The position numbers and the translations under genes were made by a program. 64,000 nucleotides of DNA, taken from positions 1-64,000 of the forward strand of contig NZ_LQBK01000006.1 of assembly GCF_001483755.1 (NCBI RefSeq). Reading direction: 5' to 3'. Below are positions 26,013-36,100 of the stretch, in pieces. The notes under the pieces were generated by a model. That model was not told the DNA's origin and made no database searches. It saw nothing but the letters and a program-made list of their open reading frames with translations. The stretch's first letter is position 1, and each line of letters starts with the position of its first letter. Source of the stretch: Kocuria rosea subsp. polaris (lineage in GTDB: Bacteria; Actinomycetota; Actinomycetes; Actinomycetales; Micrococcaceae).

Positions 26013-26287
26013 TGGATTACCTCCCCTAGTGCGTGCGTGCAATTGGCTGCGGAGCGGCCCTGGATCGGGCCGCACCATTCCGCCGGACCTCGTGTTGTAC
26101 GAAGCGCGCTCGGAATTCCACGTGGAGGGAACGGAAGGCAGCGGGCTGGGCGGACAATCGTCACAGCAACCAGCAACAGCAGCAGAAAGGCCAAGAACGG
26201 AACCGTGTTGATCATGATCAACAGGCCGCTGGCGCTCTGAAGTATTTCCTGCGCGGATTCCGCCGCATAGGCAGCGTCAACGGGCAT
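26009..26287 (-). CDS. Putative small membrane protein, first gene of the GT2 operon
   Basis: An open frame ending in an ATGA overlap with the next gene (stop at 26009). From an ATG at 26287 it gives 92 residues: a polar start (MPVDAAYAAESAQEILQSAS), one strong hydrophobic helix (GLLIMINTVPFLAFLLLLLV) and a basic, Cys-containing tail. The frame stays open upstream to 26473, where an alternative start would add a CPRCG zinc-ribbon-like motif. No strong ribosome-binding site marks any start, so the 5' end is uncertain. The stop-start overlap is the main argument that it is translated. Confidence 0.45.
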   Translation of the reverse strand: MPVDAAYAAESAQEILQSASGLLIMINTVPFLAFLLLLLVAVTIVRPARCLPFPPRGIPSALRTTRGPAEWCGPIQGRSAANCTHALGEVIQ

Positions 26288-27187
26288 GACAAACTGAATC
26301 AACAAAACCCCCAATGGATGGCCGACCCGTCCCCCGACGAGTCGATCGGTGTCCTTCCCCAAGGCCAACCGACGGGTCCGAGCATTCCAGGCGGTCGATG
26401 CTTCCGCAAAACGCGCTGGCCCATACATTTCTCCGCAACGGGGGCAGCCACGAGGTGTACGGGGCGATATCAATGCAAAGGCTTTAGTTCACAGCGTTCT
26501 GTGGGTGGTTCGGAGTTTTCTGTGGGTGAAGATGGGGACATACACCCCTGCGTTGCAAAGGTAAACTCGGCCGACTGTTACATCGACGTGCGCCGGTAGA
26601 TGACGAGGTGTTGCACTCCGGGTGGGCGACTCTTGTGGCCATCAGCACGTGCGTCATGCCGCCGTGGATCCGCGCAGCGGTTGCGAGCACGAGGCAGGAT
26701 CATGTCTGCGACCCGTGGTCGTGGAGGGCTGGTGGCTCGCCGTGATGCCACGGGTTGCCCATGTCAGCGTGGTGGGGATCCTGGCGTGCTTCTTGATGCT
26801 CAACGCTGCGGCGGCGTCCGTGGAACCTCGGCGGATCGGTGTTCGTACCATGCGGCGCCGTGACCGTTCCGTCACCATTACATCAGGAAAGTGTTCGCTA
26901 ATCCGGCGGGGAGTGCTACATTCAGTGCACGGCGAACCAAGGCTCGCCTGACCTGCGACGACGGCGGTGGCCGAGCGGTCGCAGGGGTGCGTCGGGGTAC
27001 CCCCGGTTCCCCTGACCCCCGCCCCGGCGCGCCCCCGCAATCGTCCTGACCCGTGGCGAGCCGGCGAACGACTGCGCGCCGGTGGCTCGAGCCCCGTGCC
27101 AGGGTCGCCGTGCCGACATCCGGCGCCTGGCAATCCGTGAGGCCTCCAGCACCGGGCACCCGCCGCGTCCAGCGGCGGCCGGAGCGG
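26288..27187. other. Intergenic stretch without a convincing gene
   Basis: About 900 bases between the GT2 operon and the HemD-like gene, both on the minus strand. The left part (26290-26600) is AT-richer and probably holds the operon promoter and leader. Several overlapping open frames exist on both strands (for example plus strand 26622-26951 with one hydrophobic stretch), but none has a good start, family or codon bias. A short AGGCTCGCCT near 26940 is weakly reminiscent of a DtxR-type operator. No RNA gene could be folded. Confidence 0.4.
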
Positions 27188-28025
<838 letters not shown>

Positions 28026-28036
<11 letters not shown>

Positions 28037-29048
28037 GGGCGGTGACCTCCGCGAGGAACGCGTCCCGCTCGGCGGTCGCCAGGCGGACCACGGGGCCCAC
28101 GACGACGACGGCGGGCGAGCCGCAGCCCGCCGCCGCGGTGTCCGCGACCGCGTTCGTGAGGGTGGTGATCGTGGAACGCTGCCGGTCGGTGAAGCCGCGC
28201 TCCACCACGGCCAGCGGGGTGCGGGGATCGGCGCCGTTGCGGACCAGCCCGGCCACGAGGTGGGGGAGGGTGGCCACGCCCATGAGCACCACGAGCGTGC
28301 CCCCGCCCGCGCCGAGGCCGGCGAAGTGGGCGAGCTCCGCCTCGGAGAACGGCACGTGCCCGGAGGCGACCGTGAACATCCGGGACACCTCGCGGAACGT
28401 CACCGGGATGCCCGCCGCGCCCGGCACCGAGACCGCGCTGGTGATCCCCGGGACCACGTCCACCGGGATGCCGTGGGCGGCGCACGCGGCCAGCTCCTCG
28501 GCGCCGCGGCCGAAGACGTAGGGGTCCCCGCCCTTGAGCCGGACCACCGAGCGGCCGGCCAGGGCGTGCTCCACCATGAGGTCCTGGATCCGTGCCTGGG
28601 GGACCGGGTGGTGGCCGGGGGTCTTGCCCACCGGGACGATCTCGGCGCCGGGGGCCGCGGCCGCCACCGCACCGGAGGGCGCGAGCCGGTCCACGAAAAC
28701 CACGTCGGCGTCCTGCAGGGCGGCGACCGCGCGCACGGTGAGCAGGTCGTCCGCGCCGGGGCCGCCGCCGACCAGGGTCACGCGGCCCCCGGTGGGGGCC
28801 GCGGGCTCCTGCACCACGGGCACCCGGGCACCGGCGGCGCGCAGCGCCTCGCGCCAGCGCTGCGCCGCCGGGCCGACGACCACGGCGAGCGCGACGCCCA
28901 CCAGGTCCGCCGGGCCGAGCAGCGCCGGCTCGGCCACGGAGCGGACGGCCGCGCCGGCCGCCTCGTAGCGGTGCCGGGCGCGCCGGGCGTCGTGCGGGTC
29001 GCCGAGGACGAGCACCGGGACGTCGGTGAGGTCGGCGGTCAGCAGCAT
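28026..29048 (-). CDS. cobA: Uroporphyrinogen-III C-methyltransferase with degenerate N-terminal domain
   Basis: A 340-residue enzyme. Residues about 88-340 form a SUMT methyltransferase that adds two SAM-derived methyls to uroporphyrinogen III, giving precorrin-2: GGRVTLVGGGPGADDLLTVRA, VFVDRLAP, RLKGGDPYVFGRG, VVPGITSA and GIPVTFR are diagnostic. The first 85 residues resemble the Rossmann domain of CysG/Met8 but lack the glycine-rich NAD motif (it reads LVLGDPHDARRARH), so dehydrogenase activity is doubtful. The ATG at 29048 follows TGGAGG. It is divergent from the CbiX-like chelatase and coupled to the HemD-like gene, giving a siroheme supply cluster. Confidence 0.92.
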
Positions 29049-29182
29049 GCGGTCCTCCAGGGGGCGAGCGGGGGGTCGTGCGTCCCTACCAGGATGCGGC
29101 ACGCGTGTTACAGCACGGTTGCCCCCGTGACGCCGCATGACGCGGGCGCCCTTCCCCGGGTACCGCTCGTAGGGTGGGAGCC

Positions 29183-29905
29183 ATGACGAGAACCGAGCCC
29201 CCCGTCCTGCTCGCCTGCGCCCACGGCACCCGCTCCCCGGCCGGGCGCACCGCCGTGCAGCGGCTCGTGGACGCCGTGGCCGCCGAGCTGCCGAACGTCG
29301 AGGTCGTGCCCACCTGGGTGGACGTGCAGACCCCGGACCTCGCCGAGCGCACCGAGCAGCACGCCGGGCGCCCGGCCGTGGTGGTCCCGCTGCTGCTCTC
29401 CGCCGGCTACCACGTCTACGTGGACGTGGCCGAGGCGGTCGCCGCCGACGACCTGCACCGCGTCTCGGCCGCCCTGGGCCCGGACCGGGCGCTCGCCCAA
29501 CTGCTCGCCCGCCGGGTGCACGAGGCGTGCGCGGCCGCCGGGGCGCCGCTGGGGGAGCACGACGCCGTGGTGCTGGCCACCGCCGGGTCCTCGGACCGCC
29601 GCGCGGTGGCCGACTGCGCCACGGTGGCGGGGCAGCTGGCCGAGGAGCTGTCCCGGCCCGTGACCGTGTCCTACCTGGCCGCCGCGCGCCCCCGCGTGGC
29701 CGAGGCGGTGGCCGACGCCAGGACCGGCCTGGCGGAGGAGGGCCGCGTCGTCGTCGCCAACTACCTGCTGGCCCCCGGCTACTTCCTGGACCTCTCGCGG
29801 AAGGCCGGCGCGGACGTGCACACCGAGCCCCTGGCCGTGCCCGAGGGAGAGGTCCCGCCCGAGCTCGTGGACGTGGTGGTCTCCCGCTACCGCTCGGTGG
29901 CCTGA
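29183..29905 (+). CDS. Sirohydrochlorin chelatase (CbiX/SirB-like)
   Basis: A 240-residue two-half chelatase. It begins LLACAHGTRSPAGRTAVQRL with the active-site histidine, has the second metal-binding region PLLLSAGYHVYVDV, and its second half repeats the fold (VVLATAGSSDRRAV, then LLAPGYFLDLSRKAG). The family inserts Fe2+ into sirohydrochlorin to make siroheme, or cobalt for cobalamin. Beside cobA and in a nitrate/nitrite region, iron insertion for NirB is the likely role. The ATG at 29183 is used; a GTG three codons earlier is possible. Confidence 0.88.
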   Translation: MTRTEPPVLLACAHGTRSPAGRTAVQRLVDAVAAELPNVEVVPTWVDVQTPDLAERTEQHAGRPAVVVPLLLSAGYHVYVDVAEAVAADDLHRVSAALGPDRALAQLLARRVHEACAAAGAPLGEHDAVVLATAGSSDRRAVADCATVAGQLAEELSRPVTVSYLAAARPRVAEAVADARTGLAEEGRVVVANYLLAPGYFLDLSRKAGADVHTEPLAVPEGEVPPELVDVVVSRYRSVA

Positions 29906-29938
29906 GCTCCGCGCCCACGCCCCACTCACCTGGTGCGG

Positions 29939-30069
29939 CGAGTCCCCAGTCCTGTCGCGTTTCCCCACGATCAAACCTGGGGATGCGCGACAGGACTGGG
30001 GACTCGACGAAAGGGTCGCCCGGTCGCTGGGGACTCGGCGGGAGTGTCGGCCCGGAGCCTGGGGGCTCG
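29939..30069. repeat. Palindromic intergenic element E1 with trailing arm copies
   Basis: Bases 29939-29959 pair perfectly with 29986-30006 (21 pairs). Between them lies a short inner hairpin (cccca...tgggg) opened by gcgtttccccacg, the same core as in element E2. The right-arm core ctggggactcg (29996-30006) recurs at 30027-30037 and, with one change, at 30059-30069, spaced 31 and 32 bases. It lies between the convergent chelatase and permease genes and can act as a terminator for both. Confidence 0.75.
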
Positions 30070-30080
30070 GCGCGGGGGCG

Positions 30081-31580
30081 TCAGTCTCGGACGCGGGTGA
30101 GGTCGGCGTCCTCGTAGCGGACCATCCTCGAGCCCGTCACCAGGCGGTGGCCCAGCCACAGGGCCAGGAACAGCGGCAGGCCGATGTAGGCGGTCAGCGC
30201 GGCCATCAGGTCCATGTCGCCGATGAACGCCTGGTAGTTCTGCCCGAGGATCACCACGGCGCACAGCACGAGCGCCACCACCGGGCCGAGCGGGAAGAAC
30301 CGCGCCCGGTAGGGGAGGTCGGCGAGGTCCTTGCCCTGGGCGGTGTAGGCCTTGCGGAAGCGGTAGTGGCTCCAGGCGATGCCCATCCACACGATGAACC
30401 CCGCCAGCCCCGAGGCGCTGACCAGCCACACGTAGGCGTCCCCGTCCCCGATGAAGGTGGTGAGGAAGGACGCCCCGCCCACCAGGGTGGTGGCGATCAG
30501 CGCGTTCATGGGCACGCCGCGGCGGTTGACCTTCGCCAGGAACCTCGGGGCCTTGCCGCCCTCGGCCAGCGCCCAGAGCATGCGGGTGGAGGCGTAGAGC
30601 CCGGAGTTGCCGGCGGAGAGGATCGCGGTGAGGATCACCGCGTTCATCACCGAGGCCGCCGCCAGCACCCCGGCGTTCTGGAACACCAGGGTGAAGGGGG
30701 AGATGGAGATGTCCTCGACCCCGCTCGTGAGCAGGTTCGGGCTGGTGTAGGGGATGAGGAAGCCGATCACGGTGATGGCACCCACGTAGAAGAGCAGGAT
30801 CCGCACGAACACGGTGCGGATGGCCCTGGGCACGTTCTTCTCGGGGTCCTCCGCCTCACCGGCGGCCACGCCGACAAGCTCGGTGCCCTGGAAGGAGAAG
30901 CCCGCCACCATGAAGATGGCGAGGATGCCGAGGCCGCCGCCCACGAAGGGCGCCTCCCCGGTGGTCCAGTTCTCGAAGCCGGGCGACTCCCCGCCCAGGA
31001 TCCCGACGATCATCAGGATGCCGAGGCCCAGGAAGAGCACCACCGTGACGACCTTCACGAGGGAGAACCAGAACTCGCTCTCGCCGTAGGCCCGGGCGCT
31101 CAGCGCGTTGAGCGCGAACAGGATCGCCAGGAAGGACCCGGACCAGATCCACGAGGGCACGTCCGGGAACCAGTAGCGCATGATCAGCGCTGCGGCGACG
31201 AGCTCGGCGGCCACGGTGATCGCCCAGTTGTACCAGTAGTTCCAGCCGATGGCGAAGCCGAAGGAGGGGCTCACGAAGCGGGTCGAGTACTCCTCGAACG
31301 CGCCCGAGACCGGCAGGTAGGTGGCCATCTCGCCCAGGGACTGCATGAGCAGGAAGACCATGAAGCCGATGACCACGTAGGCCAGCAGCGCCCCGCCGGG
31401 GCCGGCGGTGGCGATGGTGTTGCCCGAGGCCACGAACAGGCCGGTGCCGATGGCCCCGCCCATCGCGATCATGGTCAGGTGGCGGGGCTTGAGGCTGCGG
31501 CGCAGCCTGTCCTGGGCCGGCGGCTGCTCCTGGATCTCAGGTGCGCTCTGCTCGGCCCGAGGGCGTGCGGTGATGCTCAC
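30081..31580 (-). CDS. Lysine-type amino acid permease (LysP-like, APC superfamily)
   Basis: A 499-residue transporter with twelve predicted helices. It resembles E. coli LysP nearly throughout: LKPRHLTMIAMGGAIGTGLF, ATAGPGGALLAYVVIGFMVF, WNYWYNWAITVAAELVAA, GFSFQGTELVGVAAGEAEDP, DISISPFTLVFQNAG, and AGNSGLYASTRMLWALAEGG. LysP imports lysine by proton symport, so lysine is the best guess, although related permeases differ in substrate. The GTG at 31580 has AGGAGA about ten bases upstream; the longer upstream frame is not supported. It lies close to the Pls-type synthetase whose predicted substrate is also lysine. Divergent from the alpha/beta hydrolase gene. Confidence 0.88.
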   Translation of the reverse strand: MSITARPRAEQSAPEIQEQPPAQDRLRRSLKPRHLTMIAMGGAIGTGLFVASGNTIATAGPGGALLAYVVIGFMVFLLMQSLGEMATYLPVSGAFEEYSTRFVSPSFGFAIGWNYWYNWAITVAAELVAAALIMRYWFPDVPSWIWSGSFLAILFALNALSARAYGESEFWFSLVKVVTVVLFLGLGILMIVGILGGESPGFENWTTGEAPFVGGGLGILAIFMVAGFSFQGTELVGVAAGEAEDPEKNVPRAIRTVFVRILLFYVGAITVIGFLIPYTSPNLLTSGVEDISISPFTLVFQNAGVLAAASVMNAVILTAILSAGNSGLYASTRMLWALAEGGKAPRFLAKVNRRGVPMNALIATTLVGGASFLTTFIGDGDAYVWLVSASGLAGFIVWMGIAWSHYRFRKAYTAQGKDLADLPYRARFFPLGPVVALVLCAVVILGQNYQAFIGDMDLMAALTAYIGLPLFLALWLGHRLVTGSRMVRYEDADLTRVRD

Positions 31581-31735
31581 GCGGAATCTTCTCCTCTGGT
31601 GTGGTGGACGGACCACGGAAGGAGGAAGTGGGGGGCGCCGTCCCCCCGAACGGTCCTGGCCGATTATGGGGGAGACGTTGCGCACCCAGAAATCGGGCGG
31701 GGGACGCCTCCGGGCGCGCGCCCTAGGATGGACGG

Positions 31736-32776
31736 GTGAAAACACGGACGGGACCGGGCGGGGCCGCGCCGCGCCGCGGTTCCGGCCGGGCCGTCGATGT
31801 GGCCATTCTCACCGGCGCCCTGGTGCTCCTGGTCGCCGCGACGCTCGCCGGCCGCTGGGCGTGGCAGCCCGCCCCGGCGCCCCCGGACCGCGTCTCCTGC
31901 GCCCCCTACGGCCTGGAGGACGTGCGCGTCGCCCCGCGCGGCGGGATCGCCCCCCTGAACGACGGCCCGGTGCGCTCCGGCGGTCTGCGCTGGCGCGAGG
32001 GCCCCTCGGACCGGATGGACGTCGCCTTCGAGCACGACGGCACGACCAGCAGCTACCACGTCTTCGCCGACGGCATCGACTGGAGCGAGCCGGTCGGCGT
32101 GGTCTTCCGGCTGCACGGGGACGGGGCCTACGAGTTCCACCACCCCCAGCACAAGGTCTCCTGCCTCGCGGAGGTCGCACGCTCGCACAACGCGGTGCTC
32201 GTGGCGCCCCGCACCCCGGACCGGCAGGGCGAGCCCACCTGGTGGGAGGACCTCGACGGCAACGCCGAGTGGTTCCTGGCCCTGGCCGAGCAGGAGATCT
32301 TCGCCGAGTACGACCTCGACCGCTCCCGCACGTGGCTGCACGGCTACTCCGGGGGCGCCGAGTTCATCAGCTACGAGCTGCTGGCCGACCGCGCGGACTT
32401 CCTGCGGGGCGGCGGCGCGGTGCTCTCCGGCGGCGGCGGGGCGCCGTCCTCCGGGGACTCGGAGCCGACGGAGGAGCAGCTCGAGCAGCTGGTCCTGCAC
32501 TGGGACGTGGGCCTCGAGGACGACGGCACCGACCCGTGGGCGCCGTTCGACGCGCTCTCCGCGGCGGCCGCCGGGCACGCCTGGTACGAGGACGCCGGCT
32601 ACGAGCGCACCAGCGTGCGCTACCGCGAGGGCGTGGACCACTTCGAGCTGCCCGAGGCCCGGGTGCTGGACGCCGCGATGACCGCCGGGGAGTCCCCGGG
32701 AGAGCGCTCGGCAGTGCTCTCGTCCGGCCCCTCGGCCGAGCCCCGGAGCGGGGCCGCGGCACGCGGACGTGACTGA
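31736..32776 (+). CDS. Membrane-anchored alpha/beta hydrolase, copy 1
   Basis: A 346-residue protein with an N-terminal anchor helix (about residues 22-39, ILTGALVLLVAATLAG) and an extracellular domain of alpha/beta-hydrolase type. Visible elements are VVFRLHGDGAYEF (oxyanion strand), the nucleophile elbow GYSGG with Ser205, and a late GVDHFELPEARVL that could supply the catalytic histidine. Two cysteines (VSCAPYG, VSCLAEV) may pair. It is a full-length paralogue of the 51333-52367 product, and both sit upstream of DUF1624 acyltransferase genes. The substrate is unknown; an ester, or the polymer made by the neighbouring Pls-type synthetase, is conceivable. Confidence 0.75.
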   Translation: MKTRTGPGGAAPRRGSGRAVDVAILTGALVLLVAATLAGRWAWQPAPAPPDRVSCAPYGLEDVRVAPRGGIAPLNDGPVRSGGLRWREGPSDRMDVAFEHDGTTSSYHVFADGIDWSEPVGVVFRLHGDGAYEFHHPQHKVSCLAEVARSHNAVLVAPRTPDRQGEPTWWEDLDGNAEWFLALAEQEIFAEYDLDRSRTWLHGYSGGAEFISYELLADRADFLRGGGAVLSGGGGAPSSGDSEPTEEQLEQLVLHWDVGLEDDGTDPWAPFDALSAAAAGHAWYEDAGYERTSVRYREGVDHFELPEARVLDAAMTAGESPGERSAVLSSGPSAEPRSGAAARGRD

Positions 32777-32875
32777 TCTCTCGTCGTCGTCCCTGGTCAG
32801 CGCCCCATCCGCGGAATGACGCGGAACAGCGGGGGAGGCGCGGGCCCGGAACCGGCCCGCCACACCCGTTTCAGC

Positions 32876-32904
32876 TTGCGAACGCACATAACCGGCCGTA
32901 CGGT
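32876..32904 (+). promoter_or_regulatory. Candidate sigma-70-type promoter upstream of the Pls-type gene
   Basis: TTGCGA (32876-32881) and TACGGT (32899-32904) are separated by exactly 17 bases, in the otherwise featureless 339-base gap 32777-33115. Transcription from here would leave a leader of about 200 bases before the ATG at 33116. Assigned only by consensus likeness; nothing else was seen in the gap. Confidence 0.35.
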
Positions 32905-33115
32905 GCAGTAAAGAAGTCGGCAGGGGAGCCGGCTCAGGGGGAAGGCCGATGCGGGGGCATCACGGCCGAACACTCACTCTCGGCACCGCGCTGATCCGGC
33001 GCGCGTGCCCCCGGGGTGCCTTCCGTCCGGTCCGTCCGGTCCCTGGGCTCGTCCTTCCTGTCGGCACCGGCCGCTGTGCAGATCCGCAGCGGCAGCGAAG
33101 TCGATGGGGGATTCA

Positions 33116-36100
33116 ATGACAGTGCGCCCAAGCACGCGCAGCGGCTCGACCCGCCAGGGAGGCGGGCGGCACCTGCTCGAGGACCGGTACCCGGAGCAGG
33201 ACCGGCCGGAGGACGGTGACGTCCTCGACCGCGCCCTGCACACGCAGCCCATGCCGCAGGTCCCGGGCCGCGCCGTCTTCCCCGTCTCCTCCGCGCCGGC
33301 GCCGCGCACGCTCGTGGACATCGTCATGGACACCGTCTCGCGCCACCCGGATGCCGTGGCCGTCGACGACGGGACCACCGTGCTCAGCTACGCCGAGTTC
33401 CTCGAGCGCGTCGAGGCCCAGGCCCAGCGCCTGTGGGACCTCGACATCGGCCGCGGGGACCGCGTGGGCATCCGCGTGCCCTCCGGGACCGTGGACCTCT
33501 ACGTGGCCGTCCTCGGCACCATCTTCGCCGGCGCCGCCTACGTCCCCGTCGACTACGACGACCCCGACGAGCGCGCGAGCACGGTCTGGGAGGAGGCCGG
33601 GGTGTGCGCCGTCTTCGGCGCGGGCCTGACCCTCCGGCCGCGCGCCGAGGTCCGCGCCGGCGCGGACTGCCGGCAGCCCGGCACGGGCGACGACGCCTGG
33701 ATCATCTTCACCTCCGGGTCCACCGGCAAGCCCAAGGGCGTGGCCATCAGCCACCGCTCGGCGGCCGCCCTCGTGGACGCCGAGGCCGAGCTCTACCTGC
33801 CCCGGCGCCCGCTGGGCCCCGGCGACCGCGTGATGGCGGGGCTCTCGGTGGCCTTCGACGCCTCGTGCGAGGAGATGTGGCTGGCCTGGCGCTCCGGCGC
33901 CGCCCTGGTCCCCGCCCCGCGCGCGGTCGTGCGCTCGGGCACCGACCTCGGCCCGTGGCTCGTCGAGCGGGACATCACCGCCGTCTCCACGGTGCCGACG
34001 CTCGCGTCGATGTGGCCGGCCGAGGCGCTGAGCCGCATCCGCCTGCTCATCTTCGGCGGGGAGGCGTGCCCCAACGAGCTCGCCGCCCGCCTGGTGCACC
34101 CCGGCCGCGAGGTCTGGAACACCTACGGCCCCACCGAGGCCACGGTCATCGCGACCGGGGCCGTGCTCACCGGCGAGCCGCCCGTGCGCATCGGCCTGCC
34201 GCTGCCCGGGTGGGAGCTGGCGATCGTCGACACCGCCGGCAATCCCGTGCGCTGGGGCGAGGAGGGCGAGCTGATCATCGGCGGCGTGGGACTGGGCCGC
34301 TACCTGGACCCCGCCAAGGACGCCGAGAAGTTCGCCCCCATGGACTCCCTCGGCTGGGAGCGGGCCTACCGCTCCGGCGACCTCGTGCGCGCCGACCCCG
34401 AGGGCATCGTCTTCGTGGGCCGCGCCGACGACCAGGTCAAGATCTCCGGCCGGCGCGTGGAGATGGGCGAGATCGACGAGCAGATGACCCGGCTGCCCGG
34501 CGTGCAGGCCGGCGCCGCCGCCGTGCACACCACCCCGGCCGGCAACCAGGTCCTCGTGGGCTACCTCGTGGCCGAGGGCCCGGGCTCCGTGGACCTCGCC
34601 GAGGCCCGCCGGCTGCTCGCCGACCGCCTGCCGGGCCAGATGGTGCCCGCGCTGACGCTGATGGACGAGCTGCCCCTGAAGACCTCCGGCAAGGTGGACC
34701 GCAAGGCCCTGCCCTGGCCGCTGCCCTCCGCCGGCGCCGCCGCGGAGGCCTCGCGGGTCGACGCCGAGCTCGAGTGGCTCGCCGCCCTGTGGGCGGACCA
34801 GCTCGGCCCCCTGCCCATCGACGAGGACAGCGACTTCTTCGTCCTCGGCGGCACCTCCGTGGCGGTGGCCAAGCTCGTCTCCGAGCTCCGGCGCAGCTAC
34901 CCGGACGCCGAGATCGCCGAGATCTACCGCAACCCCACGCTCGCCGGGATGCACGAGTACCTGACCACGCTGGCCCGCGTCGACGTCGTCGCCCAGGACG
35001 CCGCGCGCGCCCGCACGGTGACCGACGTCCCGCGCTGGAACGGCCTGGTGCAGATCCCCTTCCTCACCGCCCTCTACGCCGTCTCCGGGCTGCGCTACGT
35101 GGTGGGCGCGGCGATCGTCGTCTGGCTGCTCGCCAACCTGCTGGGCGCGGCCTGGGTCCCGAACCCGCCGCTGCTGCCGCTGGTGGCCGGCTGGCTCGTG
35201 CTCTTCGCCCTGCCCGGCCGGCTCGTGCTCACCGCGCTGTTCATCCGGCTGCTGACCTTCCGGCTGCGCCCCGGCGCGCACGCCCGCGGCTCCTGGACCC
35301 ACCTGCGGGTCTGGATGGCCGAGCGGGTCCTGATCTTCAACAAGTTCGAGCCCCTCATGGGCACCCCCGTGATGGTGCTGTTCTTCCGGCTGCTCGGCAA
35401 CCAGGTGGGACGCCACACCCACCTCGACACGATGCCTCCCGTGAGCGGCATGGCCCGCATCGGCGACGGCGCGGCCGTGGAGCACGAGGTGGACCTCTCC
35501 GGCTACTGGCTCGAGGGCGACGTCCTCCACCTCGGCGGCGTGACCGTCGGCGAGAACACCCGGATCGGCACCCGCACGCTCCTGAGCCCGGGCGCCGTGG
35601 TCGAGGCCGGCGCGGAGGTCGACCCCGGCTCCCACGTCACCGGCACCGTCCCCGCCGGCCGGCTGCAGGGCGGCTCCCCGCTCGTGGACCTCGGCCCCGC
35701 CGGGGAGTCCTGGCTCGAGTGGGCCCCGGTCCGCGGCAACCGCTTCCTGACCGGGCTGCTGTACGCGCTGGGCCTCGGCACGGTGGGGATCCTGCCCGTG
35801 CTGGCCGTGGTCCCCGGCGCGCTGATCGTCTACACCCAGGTCCGGGGGATCGAGCTCTACGAGCTCGTCTTCCCCGTCATGGCCCTGTGGGTGCCCGTCT
35901 TCGCCGTGCTCACCGTCCTCGTCTACCTGGCCCTGCTCGTGCTGATCGTGCGCGCGCTCGCCCTGCTGATCCGTCCGGGCCACCACCCCGCCGACGGGAC
36001 CGTGGGCTGGGCCGTGTGGCTCACCGGCGTGCTGCTGCAGAAGAGCCTCGTCTCCACCTACCCGGTCTACGCCTCCATCGCCACGCCGTTCTTCCTGCGG

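Noticed and set aside
26930-26950. AGGCTCGCCT as an iron-type (DtxR/IdeR) operator
   Set aside because: The palindrome is short and imperfect and no iron-related gene is adjacent.
26950-27010. GGTGGCCGAGCGGT, resembling the D-arm of tRNA-Ser or tRNA-Leu
   Set aside because: No acceptor stem, anticodon arm or GTTCGA-type T-loop could be placed around it.
29060-29150. GTTAC near 29107 as a GlnR site between cobA and the chelatase gene
   Set aside because: No acceptable GAAAC-like half-site occurs at the required 6- or 17-base spacing on either strand.
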